Assembly: GCA_963728295.1 (NCBI GenBank)
Contig: CAVSKB010000011.1
Location: 868,001 to 932,000 of the forward strand
From: DATJKD01 sp963728295
GTDB lineage: Bacteria; Pseudomonadota; Gammaproteobacteria; Steroidobacterales; Steroidobacteraceae
Direction: 5' to 3'
DNA length: 64,000 nt
Every line of letters begins with the position of its first letter. Position 1 is the first letter of the stretch. The translations under genes were made by a program, and so were the position numbers. Under the pieces are notes generated by a model. It was not told where the DNA came from. It did not search any database and saw only the letters and a list, made by a program, of their open reading frames with translations. Positions 39,701 through 49,320 of this stretch are shown in pieces.

Positions 39701-39938
39701 CGGATCGACAGCACCGCCCGGAGGGTCGCCGCGCGGGTCAGCGCGGGAAACGTGTACGTGAACCGCAACATGATCGGCGCAGTGGTGGGCGTCCAGCCCT
39801 TCGGCGGCAGCGGGCTCTCCGGAACGGGGCCCAAGGCCGGGCGGCCCGCATTACCTGCACCGGTTCGCGCACGAGCGCACGTTGACGATCAACACCTCGG
39901 CCGTCGGCGGCAACGCCTCGTTGCTCGCAATGGATTAG
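36755..39938 (+). CDS. putA: Bifunctional proline dehydrogenase / P5C dehydrogenase PutA
   Basis: About 1,060 residues: converts proline to glutamate through FAD- and NAD-dependent steps with channelling. The PRODH barrel shows VDAEESERLELSLELV, GFGLAVQAYQKRG, RLVKGAYWDSEIKRAQERGF and the FAD-site ATHNAHTVAY. The aldehyde dehydrogenase has ISPWNFPLAIFTGQVAAAL, FTGSTET, Glu in IAETGGQNAMIVD and Cys in NSAGQRCSALRIL. It starts MRAPADVRPEP and lacks the N-terminal ribbon-helix-helix repressor domain of E. coli PutA, so it cannot autoregulate in that way. One break near 39843, an extra base in a Gly codon (gggc), shifts the C-terminus; corrected it reads HYLHRFAHERTLTINTSAVG and stops at 39936-39938. 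Confidence 0.95.
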
Positions 39939-39951
39939 GTGGCGGGCGCGC

Positions 39952-41324
39952 ATGAACCTGAGCGTTCTCGACATCTTCAAGATCGGCGTCGGCCCCTCGA
40001 GCTCGCACACGATGGGGCCGATGAACGCAGCCTGCACGTTTGTGGACGACCTGGGGCGACTCGGTCTGCTCGAGAAGACCGCGCGCGTCGGCGCCCAGGT
40101 TTATGGCTCGCTCGCGCTCACGGGAAAGGGGCATTGCACCGATCGCGCCGTGATCGCTCGGTCTCGCCGGCCATCGACCGCACACGGTCGATCCGGCGGC
40201 GATCGAGCCGACGCTTGAGCAGATCCGCGCCAGCGGACGCCTGCGCCTCGCGGGGCGGCACGAGATCGCCTTCGACGAGCCGCTCGATCTGCTCTTTCAC
40301 CGCGATCAGACGCTGCCTCTGCATCCGAACGGAATGCGCTTTACGGCGCTCGGCGCCGCGGGCGAGGTGCTGCACCGCGAAGAGTTCTATTCGACTGGCG
40401 GCGGCTTCGTCGTGCGCGCTGCCGAGTTCGGCCGCGATCCCGACGCCGGCAAGGACGTGCGGGTGCGCTACCACTTCGAGTCCGGGGCCGACCTGCTCCG
40501 CATCTGCCGGGAGGAAGGCCTCGAGATGCACGAGGTCGTGCTTGCGAACGAGGCGGCGTTTCGACCCGAGGCGCAGACGCGCGAGGGGCTGCTCCGGATT
40601 TGGTCGGCGATGAACGACTGCATCGAGCGCGGGCTCAAGGGTACGGGCCTGCTGCCGGGTGTGCTCAAGGTTCGCCGACGCGCAGCACGCCTGCATCGGA
40701 TGCTGGTCGAAGCGGGCGGGTCGCAGCCGCTGCACGTGATGGACTGGGTCAATGCCTTTGCGCTCGCCGTCAACGAAGAGAATGCCGCGGGTGGGCGGGT
40801 TGTGACCGCGCCGACCAACGGCGCGGCTGGGATCGTACCGGCGGTGATCGCCTACTACCGGCGCTTCGAACCTGGCGCAAGCGATGAGGGCATACTGAGA
40901 TTTCTGCTCGTCGCGGGCGCGATCGGCATGCTGTACAAGCGCAACGCCTCGATCTCCGGCGCGGAGATGGGCTGCCAGGGTGAGGTCGGCGTCGCCTGTT
41001 CCATGGCGGCGCGCGGGGCTGGTCGCGGCGATGAACGGCACGCCCGAGCAGATCGAAAATGCCGCCGAGATCGGAATGGAGCACAATCTTGGCCTGACCT
41101 GCGACCCGATCGCCGGTCTGGTGCAGATTCCCTGCATCGAGCGCAATGCCATGGGCGCGATGAAAGCGATCAACGCCGCGCGACTCGCCGCGCGCGGCGA
41201 CGGCACTCACAAGGTCTCGCTCGACCAGGTCATTGCGACGATGCGCCAGACCGGGCACGACATGTCGGTCATCTACAAGGAAACGAGCCAGGGCGGCCTG
41301 GCGGTCAACGTGCCCGAATGCTGA
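39952..41324 (+). CDS. sdaA: L-serine dehydratase, iron-sulfur type, frame-broken
   Basis: Deaminates L-serine to pyruvate with a [4Fe-4S] cluster. Starts MNLSVLDIFKIGVGPSSSHT (the conserved GPSSSHTMGPM) 13 bases after putA. Later landmarks are TGGGFVV, TAPTNGAAGIVPAVIAYY, GAEMGCQGEVGVACSMAA, EHNLGLTCDPIAGLVQIPC and a C-terminal VNVPEC, which supply the cluster and autoinhibitory cysteines. Two breaks near 40160 and 41010 both look like doubled Ala-codon third bases (gctc, gcgc). Length about 457 residues is normal. Pairing with putA suggests an amino-acid catabolic operon. Confidence 0.93.
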
Positions 41325-42025
41325 CGATGCAGGGCCGCCGGTGTGTGGTGACGGGCGCGTTCGGCCAGCTCGGTTCCACCGTGGCCCGGGCGTTTGCGCG
41401 CGCCGGGGCGAAGGTCGCGCTGCTCGATGTCGCGCCCGCGATTCCCCCGGCGCTCGAGGCCGAGTTTGCGCAGACGCACCTGCTGATACGCGCCGTCGAT
41501 CTCGCCGACGGCGAGGCGACCCGTAAGGCGATGGCTGCGGCCGCGATGCGCTTCGGCGGCATCGACGTGCTGGTCAACGTCGCGGGTGGATTTCGCTACG
41601 AAACGCTGCTCGAAGGTGGGGTCGCGACCTGGGACGAGATGTACGCGATGAACCTGCGCACGGCCGTGGTGAGCTGCAAGGCGGCGCTCCCCGCGCTCCT
41701 CGAGAGCGGTCGCGGGCGGATCGTCAATATCGGTGCAGGCGCCGCTGCGAAGGGTCGGGCCGGGATGGGCGCGTACACCGCGTCCAAGGCCGGGGTGCAG
41801 CGCCTTACCGAGAGCCTCGCCGACGAGCTCAAGGACCGGGGCGTTACGGTGAATGCGATCCTGCCGGGCACGATCGACACGCCCCGCAACCGTGCGGACA
41901 TGCCGGACGCGGACTTCTCGCGCTGGGTCGCGCCCGCCGCGATTGCCGAGGTGATCCTGTTCCTGGCCTCGGACGCAGCGGCGGCCGTGACGGGTGCTGC
42001 GATACCCGTTACCGGGCGCGGCTGA
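41318..42025 (+). CDS. Short-chain dehydrogenase/reductase
   Basis: About 235 residues from ATG 41318, overlapping the serine dehydratase stop (ATG 41327 is an alternative). The Rossmann motif TGAFGQLGS, an NVAGG strand-4 motif, the catalytic Tyr-Lys in YTASKAG and the C-terminal DAAAAVTGAAIPVTGRG are those of classical SDR enzymes using NAD(P)H. The catalytic Ser region (NIGAGAA) has Gly-Ala-Gly where Ser is common, so activity is uncertain. Substrate unknown; coupling to the putA-sdaA unit suggests a role in amino or hydroxy acid catabolism, as inference. Confidence 0.88.
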   Translation: MLTMQGRRCVVTGAFGQLGSTVARAFARAGAKVALLDVAPAIPPALEAEFAQTHLLIRAVDLADGEATRKAMAAAAMRFGGIDVLVNVAGGFRYETLLEGGVATWDEMYAMNLRTAVVSCKAALPALLESGRGRIVNIGAGAAAKGRAGMGAYTASKAGVQRLTESLADELKDRGVTVNAILPGTIDTPRNRADMPDADFSRWVAPAAIAEVILFLASDAAAAVTGAAIPVTGRG

Positions 42026-42043
42026 GCACCGGCGTCGACTGGG

Positions 42044-42541
42044 TCAGGTCGGCTTGCGGGGATAATCGAACTCGACGTCTTCGCCCTGGCCCCAGTCAAG
42101 ACGGTCCCAGCTGGCGATCTCGAAGCGCGCGGTGAATACAGCACACGTCGGCATGTTGTCGATCGTTTCGTCCCCCGACAGCCGGTTGGCAAACTCGGTT
42201 ACCCCGGGGTTGTGACCGACCACCATGATGTGTTTTGCGGCCGCGCCGAGCTCGCGCAGCAGCGCGAGCATATCGGCTGGCGCAGCCAGGTACAGCCGTT
42301 CCTCCGCCTGCAGAAGCGAGGCAACCACACGAAGCTCCCGCGCCATGACCGTTGCAGTGGTCAGCGCGCGCACGGCGGGGCTGGAAAGGATTCGATCCGG
42401 CTTGAGGCGACGCGACCGGAGCCGTCGCGCCATCTCGGGCGCATCGCGCTGGCCACGTGCGTTGAGCGGACGGTCCCAGTCCTCCTGGCCGGGCAGCGAC
42501 CAGTCGGACTTGGCATGCCGAACGAGTATCAGGCGCTTCAC
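42044..42541 (-). CDS. sixA: SixA-type phosphohistidine phosphatase
   Basis: A 165-residue protein from GTG 42541: RLILVRHAKSDWS carries the catalytic RHAK motif typical of SixA, and MVVGHNPGVTEFANRL the second catalytic His. SixA removes phosphate from His of phosphotransfer proteins, notably of the nitrogen PTS in E. coli. It overlaps the Rieske ferredoxin gene by four bases and is the last gene of the SUF operon, an unusual company. Intact. Confidence 0.88.
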   Translation of the reverse strand: MKRLILVRHAKSDWSLPGQEDWDRPLNARGQRDAPEMARRLRSRRLKPDRILSSPAVRALTTATVMARELRVVASLLQAEERLYLAAPADMLALLRELGAAAKHIMVVGHNPGVTEFANRLSGDETIDNMPTCAVFTARFEIASWDRLDWGQGEDVEFDYPRKPT

Positions 42542-42846
42542 CCGGTGCGCACCTCGACCATGCCGTCGGTGATCCGCGTGGCGTAGGTCCGCACCGGCTC
42601 GTAGGCGGGCGGTGTCAGCGCCGCGCCGGTCCGGAGGCAGAACCGTGCGCCGTGGCGCGGGCACACGACGACGTCGCCATCAAGCTCGCCACCCGCGAGA
42701 CCCTCGCCGTCGTGCGTGCAGACATCCTCGACCGCCAGGAACTCACCGTCGACGTTGAAGACTGCGACGAAGCGGCCGTCGACCTCGACGCTCGCATAGT
42801 CACCGGCCGGGATGGATGCCGCTGGTGCGACCGGGATCCAGGGCAT
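42538..42846 (-). CDS. Rieske [2Fe-2S] ferredoxin-like protein
   Basis: About 102 residues from ATG 42846 (longer opening to 42936 would overlap sufT). The cluster ligands are in VCTHDGEGLAGGELDGD and VVCPRHGARFCLRTG: CxH-16-18-CxxH, as in the NirD/BphA3-like Rieske family. It is a soluble electron carrier. Small Rieske ferredoxins often follow sufSU in proteobacterial SUF operons; a role as electron donor or repair factor in Fe-S assembly is plausible but not shown. Confidence 0.88.
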   Translation of the reverse strand: MPWIPVAPAASIPAGDYASVEVDGRFVAVFNVDGEFLAVEDVCTHDGEGLAGGELDGDVVVCPRHGARFCLRTGAALTPPAYEPVRTYATRITDGMVEVRTG

Positions 42847-42881
42847 GTGCTCGTCGCGGGTATCGACAGGCGATCCTCCGC

Positions 42882-43430
42882 TCACATCATGCCCGTCTGC
42901 AGACGCGCCGCGTCGGTCATCATCGTCTGGTTCCATGGCGGATCGAACACCAGTTCCACGTCGGCGCGCTTCACGGTCGGAATCAGCTCGACCTTCTCAC
43001 GCACGTCCTGGACCAGCACTTCGCCCATGCCGCAGCCGGGCGCCGTAAGCGTCATCTCGATGGAAACCACGCGCCCGTCCGGCTCCGAACGCACCTCGCA
43101 GGAATAGACGAGGCCCAAGTCCACGATATTGATCGGGATCTCGGGGTCGTAGCAGGTCTTCATCTGCGTCCATGCGAGCTCCCGGACGTCCGCGTCGCTT
43201 GCGTCAGGCGGCAGCTCCGGCACCGCGGCGAGCTCCTTGCCGAGCGCATCCGCGTCCTTGCCTGCGACGCGGAACAGGTTGCCCTCGACGTAGACCGTAA
43301 AGCTGCCGCCGAGTGCCTGCGTGATGAACCCACTCTGTCCGGCGCGCAGCTTGACGTTGATGCCGGCCGGGACGATCACGGCGTCCACGTCGCGCGACAG
43401 GGTGAAGGGCTCGTTGTCGGAGCGGCTCAT
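42882..43430 (-). CDS. sufT: Fe-S assembly factor SufT
   Basis: A 182-residue protein starting at ATG 43430. The N-terminal 80 residues are the SufT-specific part (VIVPAGINVKLRAGQSGFIT, GSFTVYVEGNLFRVAG). The C-terminal DUF59/MIP18 domain reads CYDPEIPINIVDLGLVYSCE and MTLTAPGCGMGEVLVQDV, with the conserved Cys of the family. SufT works in Fe-S maturation under high demand in Staphylococcus. It overlaps sufU by four bases at the start (ATG and TGA region). Intact. Confidence 0.93.
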   Translation of the reverse strand: MSRSDNEPFTLSRDVDAVIVPAGINVKLRAGQSGFITQALGGSFTVYVEGNLFRVAGKDADALGKELAAVPELPPDASDADVRELAWTQMKTCYDPEIPINIVDLGLVYSCEVRSEPDGRVVSIEMTLTAPGCGMGEVLVQDVREKVELIPTVKRADVELVFDPPWNQTMMTDAARLQTGMM

Positions 43431-43894
43431 GGCCACTCCGCCGGGTTGCCCTCGGTGCAGACGGGCTCGGCCTGCGAATGCAACGCAGCGTCGAGCGTGT
43501 GCCAGCAGAGGCTCGCGCACTTGACGCGCGCCGGGAACTCGCGCACGCCTGACAGCGCACCGAGCTTGCCCAGCGGGACCGGATCGATGGTGGCCTCGGG
43601 GCTCGTCAGCAGCTCGTGCATGGTCGCGAACAGGCGTTCGGCGTCGACGACGGCACGGCCCTTGACGCTCTCGGTCAGGAGTGATGCCGACGCGACCGAG
43701 ATCGCGCAACCGCTGCCCTCGAACGAGACGTCGCGGATGGTGTCGCCTTCGAGCTTGACGTAGAGCGTGAGCCGGTCGCCGCACAGCGGGTTGAAGCCTT
43801 CCGCGTGCCGGTCGGCGTCGGGCATGGCGCGGAAATTGCGCGGGTTGCGGTTGTGATCGACGATCACGTCGCGGTAAAGGTCCTTGAGGTCCAT
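43427..43894 (-). CDS. sufU: SufU scaffold / sulfur-transfer protein
   Basis: A 155-residue IscU-fold protein from ATG 43894: MDLKDLYRDVIVDHNRNPRN, then NPLCGDRLTLYVKLEG, FEGSGCAISVASASLL and VKCASLCWHTL give the three conserved Cys residues and Asp. In Gram-positive bacteria SufU is a zinc protein that accepts sulfur from SufS; no sufE lies in this operon, so SufU probably takes that role. It overlaps sufS by ATGA. Confidence 0.94.
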   Translation of the reverse strand: MDLKDLYRDVIVDHNRNPRNFRAMPDADRHAEGFNPLCGDRLTLYVKLEGDTIRDVSFEGSGCAISVASASLLTESVKGRAVVDAERLFATMHELLTSPEATIDPVPLGKLGALSGVREFPARVKCASLCWHTLDAALHSQAEPVCTEGNPAEWP

Positions 43895-45156
43895 CAGGCG
43901 AACATCCCGCGGGCGAGCTCCACCGCGGCAGCGAGCCGCTCGACTTCGTCGTGCGTGTTGTAGAAGGAGAACGAGGCGCGCGCCGTCGCCGGCAGGCCGA
44001 AGTACTCCATGACCGGCATCGCGCAGTGATGACCGGTGCGGATCGCGATGCCCTGGTGGTCGAGGATCGTCCCGAGGTCGTGCGGGTGTACGCCGTCGAG
44101 GGTGAAGGACACGACGGCACATTTCTCGGCCGCCGTTCCGACAAGCGTAAGACCCGGGATCTCGCTCAGGCGCTCGTTGGCGTGCGTGAGCAGTTCATGC
44201 TCGGCGGCTGCGATCCGGTCGAGCCCCAGCGTCTCCAGATAATCCACGGCCGCGGCCAGGCCGACCGCGCCCGCGATATGCGGGGTGCCGGCCTCGAACT
44301 TGTGCGGCACCTCGTTGTAGATGGTGCGCTCGAAACTCACCGCCAGGATCATGTCGCCGCCGCCCTGCCACGGCGGCATCGCATTCAGGAGCGCTTCGCG
44401 CCCGTAAAGCACGCCGATCCCGGTGGGGCCGCACATCTTGTGGGACGAGAAGCAGTAGAAGTCGCAGTCGAGCGCCTGTACGTCCACTTTCATATGTGGC
44501 ACGGCCTGCGCTCCGTCGAGCAGGACGGTGACGCCACGCCGGCGTGCCTCGGCGATGAAGCGACGCACGGGCACGATCGTGCCGAGCGCGTTCGAGACGT
44601 GCGCCAGCGCAAGCAGGCGAGTGCGGTCGGACAACAGGTCCGGGTAAGCATCGAAGTCGAGCTCGCCGGCGCGAGTCATCGGGATCACCCGCAACCGGGC
44701 CCCCGTCTGCTCGCAGAGCAGCTGCCAGGGCACGATGTTCGCGTGGTGCTCGAGGTGCGATATCAGGATCTCGTCGCCCTGCCGAAGAGCGGGTCGACCC
44801 CAGGACTGCGCGACGAGGTTGATGGCCTCGGTGGTGCCGCGGACGAACACGATCTCGCGCGGCGAGCGGGCGTTTATGAAATGCTGGACGCGCCGGCGCG
44901 CACCCTCGAACAGGTCCGTCGCTTCCTGGCTCAGCGTATGGACGCCGCGGTGGACGTTCGCGTGCGAGTGCTCGTAATAGCGGGAGACGGCGTCGATCAC
45001 GGATTGCGGGTGCTGGCTGGACGCAGCGTTGTCGAGATAGGCAAGCGGCTGGCCGTTGACCGAACGCGCCAGGATCGGAAAGTCGAGCCGCACCCGCGCC
45101 ACGTCGAGCGGTACCTCGCCGCGCACGCGGCCGGCGGGATGGGTCACGGCGTTCAT
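43894..45156 (-). CDS. sufS: Cysteine desulfurase SufS
   Basis: A 420-residue PLP enzyme supplying sulfur. Landmarks: YLDNAASSQHPQSVIDAVSR, ISHLEHHANIVPWQLLCEQT, DGAQAVPHMKVDVQALDCDF, the PLP Lys in CFSSHKMCGPTGIGVLYGR, and the C-terminal IAIRTGHHCAMPVMEYFG with the catalytic Cys. Start ATG 45156 overlaps the sufD stop by ATGA. Class II (SufS) type by the RTGHHCAMP motif. Intact. Confidence 0.97.
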   Translation of the reverse strand: MNAVTHPAGRVRGEVPLDVARVRLDFPILARSVNGQPLAYLDNAASSQHPQSVIDAVSRYYEHSHANVHRGVHTLSQEATDLFEGARRRVQHFINARSPREIVFVRGTTEAINLVAQSWGRPALRQGDEILISHLEHHANIVPWQLLCEQTGARLRVIPMTRAGELDFDAYPDLLSDRTRLLALAHVSNALGTIVPVRRFIAEARRRGVTVLLDGAQAVPHMKVDVQALDCDFYCFSSHKMCGPTGIGVLYGREALLNAMPPWQGGGDMILAVSFERTIYNEVPHKFEAGTPHIAGAVGLAAAVDYLETLGLDRIAAAEHELLTHANERLSEIPGLTLVGTAAEKCAVVSFTLDGVHPHDLGTILDHQGIAIRTGHHCAMPVMEYFGLPATARASFSFYNTHDEVERLAAAVELARGMFA

Positions 45157-46456
45157 GCGGCCTCCGCGAGCAGCCGGTCGAGCCGCGCATCGAACGCCGC
45201 GTGCACTGCGCGGGCGAAAGGCTCGAGGTCCATGCGCGAGAACACGGCTCCCGCGAACGCGCGCGTCAATGCGTTGCGGGCGGAGCGCTCATCCAGTCCG
45301 CGCGCGCGCAGGTAGAAGAGGGCGGCCGGATCGAGCTGGCCGGTCGTTGCACCGTGATTGCACTTCACGTCGTCGGCGTAGATCTCGAGCTCGGGCTTGG
45401 TATCGATCTCTGCGCCAGGCCCGAGCAGAAGGTTGCGGCTGGTCTGCCGGGACACCGACTTCTGAGCGCCTTCGTCTACCACCACCCTGCTGTTGATCAC
45501 GCCGCGGCCGCGCCCCGCGGCAATGCCGCGATAGTCCTGCAGACTGGTTGTGCCGGGGCGGCGTGCTGGACGCGCGGCTGGGTGTCGAGATGTCGGGCGT
45601 CGTCGGCGAGAAAAAGGCCGGTCAGCTCCGCGGAGGCGCCGCTGCCCTCCAGGCGTGCGCGAAGGTCCAGCCGGGCCAGGGATCCTCCGAGACTCGCATC
45701 GCGAACCACGAGCCGCGCGTCTCGCGCAAGCACCGCCTCGATACGTTCGATCTGGAAGCTCCTGGCGCCCTGCTGTTGCAACCGGTAGATCTGCAGCTCG
45801 GACCGCTCGCCGGCCTGGACGTCGATCACCGCGTTGACGAAGCGCTCCGCGCTATCGTCGCCCCGGTAATGCATGACCAGCTTGAGGCCCGCACCCGCGG
45901 CGAGGCGCACCAGCACACGCGGGTGACTCGCGGAGCTCTCGTCGCCCAGCGCGTCGATCTGCAGGTGCACGACCGTGTCCGTGGTCACGGTCGAAGCCGC
46001 CTCGAGCAGGAGCGCGTCACCGCAGAACGCGGCGTTCAGCGCCGCGAACCGCTCGGTGCCGCCCCCGACGGGGATCCGCAGCCAGGACGCCGCGTCCGTG
46101 TCGCCGCCGTGCCGCGCGAGCGAACGCAGGCGCAGACCCTCCGGCCAGCCATCGAGCCCGGATGCAGCCTCGTGCAGATAGCCATTGACCAGCACCGCGC
46201 GGTGCGGGGCAAACGACGGGGCGGCCGGTGGCGTCGCGGCGAGCGCCTGTTCGCGCACGACCGGCGCGAATTCCCGACCCGCGAGCCGCCGCAGGCTCGT
46301 GTACTTCCAGTCTTCGTCGCGTGCGCCCGGGAAACCGAGCTCCGCAAAGCGCTCGAAGGCCTCGGCGCGCCGCGATGCGATCGGATCATTCGCCGGCACA
46401 CGGTCGAGCGCCGCGCGCCAACGCGCCACAGGATCGACTGCGCTGCGAGCGTTCAT
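45153..46456 (-). CDS. sufD: Fe-S assembly protein SufD, one frame break
   Basis: Beta-helix partner of SufB and SufC. From ATG 46456: DEDWKYTSLRRLAGREFAPV, LVNGYLHEAASGLDGW and later HLDTQPRVQHAAPAQ; after the break come NSRVVVDEGAQKSVSRQTSR, NLLLGPGAEIDTKPELEIYA and DDVKCNHGATTGQLDPAALF with the conserved Cys and His. The break near 45551 is the loss of the third base of a Gln codon before ACC; corrected it reads QTSLQDYRGIAAGRGRG. About 434 residues. Overlaps sufC at ATG. Confidence 0.95.
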
Positions 46457-47208
46457 GCGACCTTTGCCTCGCGACGGACCCAGTCGTAGCCGCGCTGCTC
46501 GAGCTCGATCGCCAGCCCGGCGTCGCCGGATCGCAATATGCGTCCGTCGAGAAGAACATGGACCTGATCGGGCACGACATAGGTGAGCAAACGCTGGTAG
46601 TGGGTGACCAGCACGATCGAGCGTGCCGGATCCCGCATCCTGTTGACGCCGTCGGCCACGACGCGCAGCGCATCGATGTCGAGGCCTGAATCGGTCTCGT
46701 CGAGCACCGCGAGCGTCGGCGTAAGGACGGCCATCTGCAGGATCTCGTTGCGTTTCTTCTCTCCTCCGGAGAATCCCTCGTTGACGCCGCGGTTGAGGAG
46801 GCTCTCGTCCATCTGCATCATCTGCAACTTCTGGCGGACCAGGCCGAGGAACTCGAAGGCATCGAGCTCGGGCTCGCCTCGCTGCTTGCGTATCGCGTTG
46901 AGCGCGGCCTTGAGCAGATAGGCATTGTTGACGCCTGGAATCTCGACGGGATACTGGAAGGCCAGGAAGACACCCGCGCGGGCGCGATCTTCCGGGCTCA
47001 TGGCCAGCAGATCCTGGCCCTGGTACAGGACGCTGCCCTGCGTGACCTCGTAGCCGTCTCGTCCGGCCAGTACGCCCGCAAGCGTGCTCTTCCCGGAACC
47101 GTTCGGACCCATGATGGCGTGCATCTGCCCGGCGCTCACCTCGAGATCGAGCCCCTTGAGGATCTTCCGGGCGCCGACTTGTACGTGCAGGTTCGTGATG
47201 CTGAGCAT
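46453..47208 (-). CDS. sufC: SUF ATPase SufC
   Basis: A 251-residue ABC ATPase from ATG 47208. Walker A GPNGSGKSTLAGVLAGRDGY, Q-loop FLAFQYPVEIPGVNN, signature NEGFSGGEKKRNEILQMAVL, Walker B AVLDETDSGLDIDALRVVAD and the switch VTHYQRLLTYV are all SufC-specific. It forms the SufBC2D complex that builds Fe-S clusters. Intact. Confidence 0.97.
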   Translation of the reverse strand: MLSITNLHVQVGARKILKGLDLEVSAGQMHAIMGPNGSGKSTLAGVLAGRDGYEVTQGSVLYQGQDLLAMSPEDRARAGVFLAFQYPVEIPGVNNAYLLKAALNAIRKQRGEPELDAFEFLGLVRQKLQMMQMDESLLNRGVNEGFSGGEKKRNEILQMAVLTPTLAVLDETDSGLDIDALRVVADGVNRMRDPARSIVLVTHYQRLLTYVVPDQVHVLLDGRILRSGDAGLAIELEQRGYDWVRREAKVA

Positions 47209-47225
47209 GCGTCGCTTCCTGTGCC

Positions 47226-48674
<1,449 letters not shown>

Positions 48675-48684
48675 GCTGGGACCC

Positions 48685-49161
48685 TCAGACCCGACCCACC
48701 GACCGTGCCGTACCGGCGGGGCGAAGCGACGGCATCTCGGGACGCCATTGGGCGAGCGCCTCCTGGCCGGCGAGCTGCGCCAGGCTGATGTCGTCAAGCG
48801 CGCGGCGGATCGAACCGTTGATCCGCTGCCAGGCGCTGCCCGTGCGGCAGACGCCTTCAATATCGCAGGTGCTGTGACTGCCACTGCACTCCGTGATCGC
48901 GACCGGGCCCTCGATGGCATCGATGATCGCGGCGGCGCTGATACGCGTCGCCGGGCGCGCGAGCTGGTAGCCGCCGTGCGCGCCGCGCACGGAGGTCACG
49001 AGACCGGCGCGATGGAGGTTTTTGAGCAGCTTGCTGACCGTCGGCAAGCCGAGCCGTGTGCGCTCGGCGACCGCCGTCGCGGTCTGCCGGCGGTCCGGGG
49101 AGGCGGCCAGGCAGGCGAGTACGACCGTGCCGTAGTCCGTGAGCTTGCTGATGCGGAACAT
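48685..49161 (-). CDS. Rrf2-family SUF-operon regulator
   Basis: A 158-residue repressor from ATG 49161: MFRISKLTDYGTVVLACLAA, then the winged helix GLPTVSKLLKNLHRAGLVTS and RGAHGGYQLARP. Three Cys in ITECSGSHSTCDIEGVC suggest binding of a [2Fe-2S] or [4Fe-4S] cluster. It is closer to the gammaproteobacterial SUF-specific regulator than to IscR, judging from position at the head of sufBCDSU and from MFRISKL. It should sense Fe-S status and repress the operon through the palindrome at 49179-49193. Confidence 0.93.
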   Translation of the reverse strand: MFRISKLTDYGTVVLACLAASPDRRQTATAVAERTRLGLPTVSKLLKNLHRAGLVTSVRGAHGGYQLARPATRISAAAIIDAIEGPVAITECSGSHSTCDIEGVCRTGSAWQRINGSIRRALDDISLAQLAGQEALAQWRPEMPSLRPAGTARSVGRV

Positions 49162-49178
49162 GGCGGAGCCCTCAATTG

Positions 49179-49193
49179 GGACTATTTTAGTCC
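49179..49193. promoter_or_regulatory. Palindromic operator upstream of the SUF operon
   Basis: GGACTATTTTAGTCC is a perfect palindrome (arms GGACTA and TAGTCC, centre TTT), 17 bases upstream of the regulator start on the minus strand. Its position fits an operator overlapping the promoter of the suf operon. Rrf2 proteins bind such dyads. Further out, a GGCCGC-aaaa-GCGGCC hairpin at about 49205-49220 lies between the two divergent transcription units. Confidence 0.75.
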
Positions 49194-49320
49194 TGATCGA
49201 GGCGGGCCGCAAAAGCGGCCGCACTGCGCCGTCCAGGGCCGCCGGGCGGACCTGCTAGAATTTCGCCCCCGAATCGCACCGGCATCGGCCAGCGCCGATG
49301 TCCTGAGCTGGAGGAGCAAC

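Noticed and set aside
43951..45315. A 454-codon plus-strand frame
   Set aside because: Antisense shadow of sufS, which has every catalytic motif in the other strand.
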